Source: Musa acuminata AAA Group
Taxonomy: Eukaryota > Streptophyta > Magnoliopsida > Zingiberales > Musaceae
Assembly (NCBI RefSeq): GCF_036884655.1
Contig: NC_088356.1
Location: forward strand, 10,086,001 to 10,150,000
Length of the DNA stretch: 64,000 bases
Direction of reading: 5' to 3'
Shown: positions 59,910-64,000 of the stretch, piece by piece
Layout of the letters: every line of letters starts with the position of its first letter
How positions within the stretch are numbered: position 1 is the first letter of the stretch
Translations under genes and position numbers: made by a program
Notes under the pieces: model-generated
Told to the model about the DNA's origin: nothing
What the model saw: the letters and a program-made list of their open reading frames with translations, nothing else
The model's database searches: none

Positions 59910-61795
59910 TGTGACGGGCAAGCGAAAAAGATGGATGGGTGGGGGACCTCAGCTAATAGTGTGACGTTTTCCAAACCTATGTGTGTGCCACATTAACGTT
60001 GAAAGCTGAAGCCTTAAAGGGTATACGAGCTATACACGCATAGAATGCACTAACTGTTCCCGGAGGCTGGAAGTCAACTGTTCACGGAGGTACAATGACT
60101 CAACTGTTGATAGGTTATGGTTCTTCCTTGTTGATGACAGCAATATAGCTCAAACTTCCGTAGGTATGGGGTATGAGATATTAATCCTGAAGCTGACTCA
60201 TCATAATGGTGCAGATGGTTGATAGCAGTGCACAGCGACTGCTACCTTCGTCATGTACTATCGATTCTGTTGTTTTTAGTGTACTGGATCACTATGACAA
60301 TAGTGCTGCTATTTAATTGGATAAGATATATTATAATTTTAATTATGATTATTAATTAATATAAAATCTATTTATGATAAGATTTTTTAAGAGATGATCT
60401 AAGGATTTGCCGCATTCTACGGATCAAAATATACAGAGCATTCTATGAATCAAATAAAGATATTATTAATAACATTGGAAAGTATATATCCTAATCTCGA
60501 TGAACGAATCTTTCCTTATATAGTTCATTTTTAAATTCTATTTTTTCTCAATTTGATTTATTTAAGATTTACTGTAATACATATAAGGATAAAGGGACTA
60601 GAATGAATCAACCGGTATATATGTTCAAGAAAACCTAAGATTAAACTAGAAAAGATCTCGTAATGTTTTGACTACTACTTAAAGATCTAATAACAAATAA
60701 TAAAAATAATAAAAATAATAAAGCTTCATCCACCAAATAAATTTGTTGGGTCTAAAAATACTAGACAAACTAATGAAAAGAAAGTCTTCATGGTAAATTA
60801 ATTTTTTTATGGTAAGAAAGAATATATAAAAAAAGGATTGCATTAAATATAAAAAAGGAATGGTATAAACTTGACTTTTATATATTTCGAATCAAACTTA
60901 GTAAGGGTTCCTTCTAATATTTGATGGATTGATTTTGCTGCTCCAATTTACGTCATCAATAATATGTAAAAAAAATTTCAACTTGGAAAAAAAAAAAGAT
61001 TCGTTGTTAGGAGGAATCATCTAAAAAAAATAGTAATGGAAACTCATCTCTTTCACATAAGTACTTCTTTTGTGTAAAAAAAGATATATAAAAATGATTT
61101 ATACTAAATATTTATATATTTTGAATTAAACATTACATTACACAGGTTCCTTCTAATATTTGGTGAATTGATTTTGGTGTTCCAACTCATGCCATCAATA
61201 ATATGTAAAAAAATTTCAACTTAGAAATCAAAAAAATATAAAAGATTTATTGTTATGGGAATCGTTTGAAGACAAAAGTGATAGTAGTAGAAACTTAATG
61301 CCTAAGTCTAGAAACAAGTGATTTGGTGGATCTTACAGATATATGCTATGTTTTTACTATTTCTAAAATTTTAGTTTCTCTATCTATAATTGATAGATTA
61401 GGATATTATCTTTCTCTTAGTGATGATAAACTCAATATATTATATGATTCAATAAAAATTAATTCTAGAATTTTGTGTAATGGTTTGTATATAATTAATT
61501 TGAATCTTAGGTTTGTAAAGACATTGGTAACTCTGTAATCAAATGAAAAATATTTAATTTTGTGACACAGATGTTTCAAATATATCTCTTAGGAATGAAT
61601 CAAAAGTTTAGTAAAGAATAATACTTTAAAAAATTTAAACTTATTTTGATGTTTACATAGATTACATTAAATAAAAAAACATACTAAGTACATAAAGAAA
61701 AATATTACAAGAAATAAAAAACTCCTTGAGAATATTTATATAGATATCTACATGCTACTTCATATTCTCTACTTTAGTTTAAAGATATTTTATTA
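59910..61795. other. Intergenic, AT-rich, no supported gene
   Basis: No coding resemblance is seen. A loosely repeated sequence occurs near 60890-60990 and 61130-61225, both with 'ggttccttctaatattt' and 'catcaataatatgtaaaaaaa' words, about 240 bases apart. This points to an old tandem duplication. A 71-codon frame at 61323-61538 has no family resemblance. Confidence 0.5.
60895..61225. repeat. Diverged tandem duplication, ~240-bp period
   Basis: The words ggttccttctaatatttg, gattgattttg and catcaataatatgtaaaaaa occur in the same order twice. Other bases have diverged and several indels are present. It lies close to the repeat array at 61.8-63.9 kb but shares no clear sequence with it. Confidence 0.65.
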
Positions 61796-61889
61796 TATTT
61801 ATAAAGGATTAAGATCCATTTTAGTTCCTATATTTTTGGTCATGGACCACTTAAGCCCTTATGGTTTACTCGTATCTAAAATAACCCAT

Positions 61890-62141
61890 ATATTTTTAAA
61901 AACATAATATATAAGCATCTCTTATCAAGTTTGAGATAACAGATGTTAGAGTTTACTTACATGACATGTTGACTCATAATAAATTATTAATATAATGATA
62001 CATGTAATTTAAGTTATATTTTTAAAAACATAATATATAAGCATCTCTTATCAAGTTTGAGATAACAGATGTTAGAGTTTACTTACATGACATGTTGACT
62101 CATAATAAATTATTAATATAATGATACATGTAATTTAAGTT
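61890..62141. repeat. Perfect 126-bp tandem duplication
   Basis: Bases from about 61890 to 62015 are repeated at once, base for base as far as I can see, for example gcatctcttatcaagtttga at 61915 and at 62041. It includes the word 'gtttacttacatgacatgtt'. The lack of differences shows a recent event within the older repeat array. Confidence 0.92.
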
Positions 62142-62379
62142 ATAAAAAATATTCATTTTCGCTCTTGTGGTTTTAGTCATGGATCACTTAAGCCCTTATA
62201 ATTTTGCTCGTATATAAAATAATCTCTATATTTTTAAAAACATAGCATATAAGCCCCTCTTACCAAGTTTGGGTTAACAAATGTTAGAATGTGACATAAT
62301 GGCTCACAATAAATCATTGATACAATAACACGTGTAGTTTAAATTAAAAAAAATTGAGAACACCATCAATAGCGGGAGC

Positions 62380-62745
62380 ATGTCGTCGTGGAAGCAACCA
62401 CCAACAGCAACACTGAGCTACTGTTGCCTAACAGAGCATCATATATACGCAACATCTCCCGCATTAGTAACAAGCTCAGAAGCTTCCAACCTTACCTCAA
62501 GTGGATGTATGTCAATCACTTCGATGCTAAGCATACAATGGTCTTCTAATCTCTCTTCCTCTTCTTGGGCATCTTGTTCCCCACCGCCTCCCACTTCGTC
62601 CTCTCCTGCACCTCCACCTGTCGCACCTATGATGTGGTGATCTAGCTCTTCCTTACCTCTGCCTTCGGTCTCTCCTACCTTTGCCTCTCCGCCTTCCTCT
62701 GCCTCTACAGCCTTCGTCACTTCCTCTTCGTCGGTAAAATAGATT
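62380..62745 (+). pseudogene. Captured DUF3537 gene fragment
   Basis: On the plus strand from about 62415 the frame reads ELLLPNRASYIRNISRISNK, then LKWMYVNHFDAKHTMVF, stop, SLFLFLGILFPTASHFVLSC, CRTYDVVI, stop, LFLTSAFGLSYLCLSAFLCL and LRHFLFVGK. This matches in order the N-terminal part and first membrane spans of the plant DUF3537 family (multi-span membrane proteins such as the Arabidopsis At1g50630 and At3g20300 products). Two in-frame stops and the loss of everything after the first exon-like block make it non-functional. Its base composition (GC-rich) differs sharply from the AT-rich repeat arms on both sides, so it was probably copied from elsewhere. Confidence 0.8.
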
Positions 62746-64000
62746 TTTTTAAAACTTAAATTATATATATTATTATATTAATGATTTATTATGAGTTAGC
62801 ATGCCACGTAAGTAGACTTTAACATTTGTCAATTCATGCTTGATAGGAGGGGCTTATATGTTATATTTTTAAATATATATGGGTTATTTTAGACACAAAC
62901 AAAACCATAAGAGCTTAAGTGATCCATAATCAAGAGCTTAAGCGATCCATAATCAAAACCATAAGGGCTAAATTAGACTCCTTTTTATAAACTCAAATTA
63001 TACATATCATTATATTAATAGTTTATTATGAGTCAATATGCTGCATAAATAAACTTTAATGTCTATTAACTTAGACTTGATGAGAGGAGCTTATATACTA
63101 TGCTTTTAAAAATATATATATTTTATATGAGAGCAAATCATAAGGACGTAAGTGGTCCATGTCCATAACCACATGAGCTAAAATGAACCTTAACCCATTT
63201 ATAAATAACTTGTCAAAATATGACTATGTATCTAATATATGAAAAGTCTAAATATTGACTCTCTTGAGGTATATATAAATATAGTTGATATATAATTAGA
63301 TTGAACATGAGCATCACCTTAATGAATATATTATATATGTTATTATATTGATAATTTATTATGAGTTAGCATGCCACGCAAACAGACTCTAACGTTTATT
63401 AATTCAGACTTAACGGGAGAGGCTTATATGCTATATTTTTAAACATGTAGGGGGTTATTTTATACATAAACAAAAGCATAAGAGCTTAAGTGATCCATAA
63501 TCAAAACAATAAGGGCTAAACTATATATTTTTTTTTAAACTCAAATTATACGTGTCATTATATTAATAGTTTATTATGAGTCTACATTCTACGTAAGTAA
63601 ATCATAACGTCTAATAATAGTTTATTATGTATCTAGTTTAATATGACTCTAACGTCTATTAACTCAGACTTGACTTGAGAGGTTTATATACTATGTTTTT
63701 AAAAATATAGAGGTTATTTTATATACGAGTAAATCATAAAGACGTAAATAATTCATGTCCAAAACCACATCGGCTAAAATGAACCTTAACCTATTTATAA
63801 ATAACTTGTCAAAGTATGACTATATATCTAATATATGAAAAGTCTCACGTTATTGACTCTCGAGGTATATATAAATGAGGTTGACATACAATTAGATAGA
63901 ACATGAATATCGCCTTAATGATTGTTGATTTATTTATTAAGATTTTACATCTTAAAATTTTTAAAGAATATGTTCTTAGAATGACACTTATGAGCAACTC

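Larger units (their letters stand above)
61800..63880. mobile_element. Multi-copy repeat array with inverted arms around a captured exon
   Basis: A unit of about 200-250 bases contains 'catggaccacttaagccctt', 'taaaaacataatatataagc', 'gagataacagatgttagag' and 'gactcataataaattatta' words. It occurs about three times in plus sense on the left (61800-62015, 62016-62141 partial, 62157-62345). It recurs about four times as reverse complement on the right (62750-62992, 62993-63206, about 63335-63530 and 63530-63790). The two innermost arms face each other directly around the gene fragment at 62380-62745. The right side is itself a direct duplication of about 570-600 bases, including the tail 'cttgtcaaaatatgactat'. 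The arrangement resembles a foldback or Pack-type element. No transposase or target duplication is visible. Confidence 0.7.

Noticed and set aside
1..64000. CRISPR arrays, operons, bacterial insertion sequences, rRNA or tRNA genes
   Set aside because: The window is a eukaryotic nuclear region with spliced genes. The tandem repeats present lack spacer structure, and no rRNA or tRNA cloverleaf was recognised by eye.

Overview
The window reads as nuclear DNA of a commelinid monocot. GC-rich, short-intron coding exons (nitrate transporter, glycosyltransferase, acyl-CoA ligase) sit in AT-rich intergenic DNA beside intron-rich housekeeping genes, and two LTR retrotransposons, a hAT relic and many simple repeats fill the spaces. 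Banana or its relatives (Musaceae) is my best guess; it is an inference from gene style and repeat feel, not proven here.

Layout: (1) 1-5802, minus: the 5' part of an ABCG24/28-type half-size ABC transporter gene, five exons visible and the rest beyond the left edge. (2) 5.8-9.6 kb: AT-rich intergenic. (3) 9.7-15.9 kb, plus: a complete ten-coding-exon OTU deubiquitinase gene. (4) 16.3-24.8 kb, plus: a decayed intron-bearing copy of the plastid chaperonin CPN60-alpha gene, split by a Ty1/copia element (17303-22748) with a perfect GTTAG target duplication. (5) 26.3-28.0 kb, plus: a high-affinity nitrate transporter NRT2 gene of two exons. (6) 31.0-32.6 kb, minus: a UGT86A-like UDP-glycosyltransferase. 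(7) 33.0-35.6 kb, minus: a 4-coumarate:CoA-ligase-like gene ending in the peroxisomal signal SKL. (8) 36.7-47.4 kb: a doubtful small plant gene, possibly split and frameshifted, around a hAT relic (38.4-39.7 kb) and a Ty3/gypsy chromovirus (40222-46555). (9) 48.3-54.9 kb, minus: a complete VDAC (mitochondrial porin) gene whose first coding intron uses a GC donor. (10) 58.4-59.6 kb, minus: an R2R3-MYB gene of the RAX/MYB36 type. (11) 61.8-63.9 kb: an array of related ~200-250 bp repeats in both orientations with a captured, stop-containing DUF3537 gene fragment at the turning point.

The genes do not form a pathway. They cover membrane export (ABCG), ubiquitin editing (OTU), nitrate uptake (NRT2), small-molecule glycosylation (UGT), acyl-CoA activation (4CL-like), mitochondrial outer-membrane transport (VDAC) and transcriptional control (MYB). 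The least ordinary structures are the repeat array with the captured exon, the chaperonin pseudogene with its nested copia element, the palindromic patch inside that copia element, and the GC-AG intron in VDAC. Splice sites were chosen by reading frame, GT/AG signals and family alignment from memory; no searches were run.
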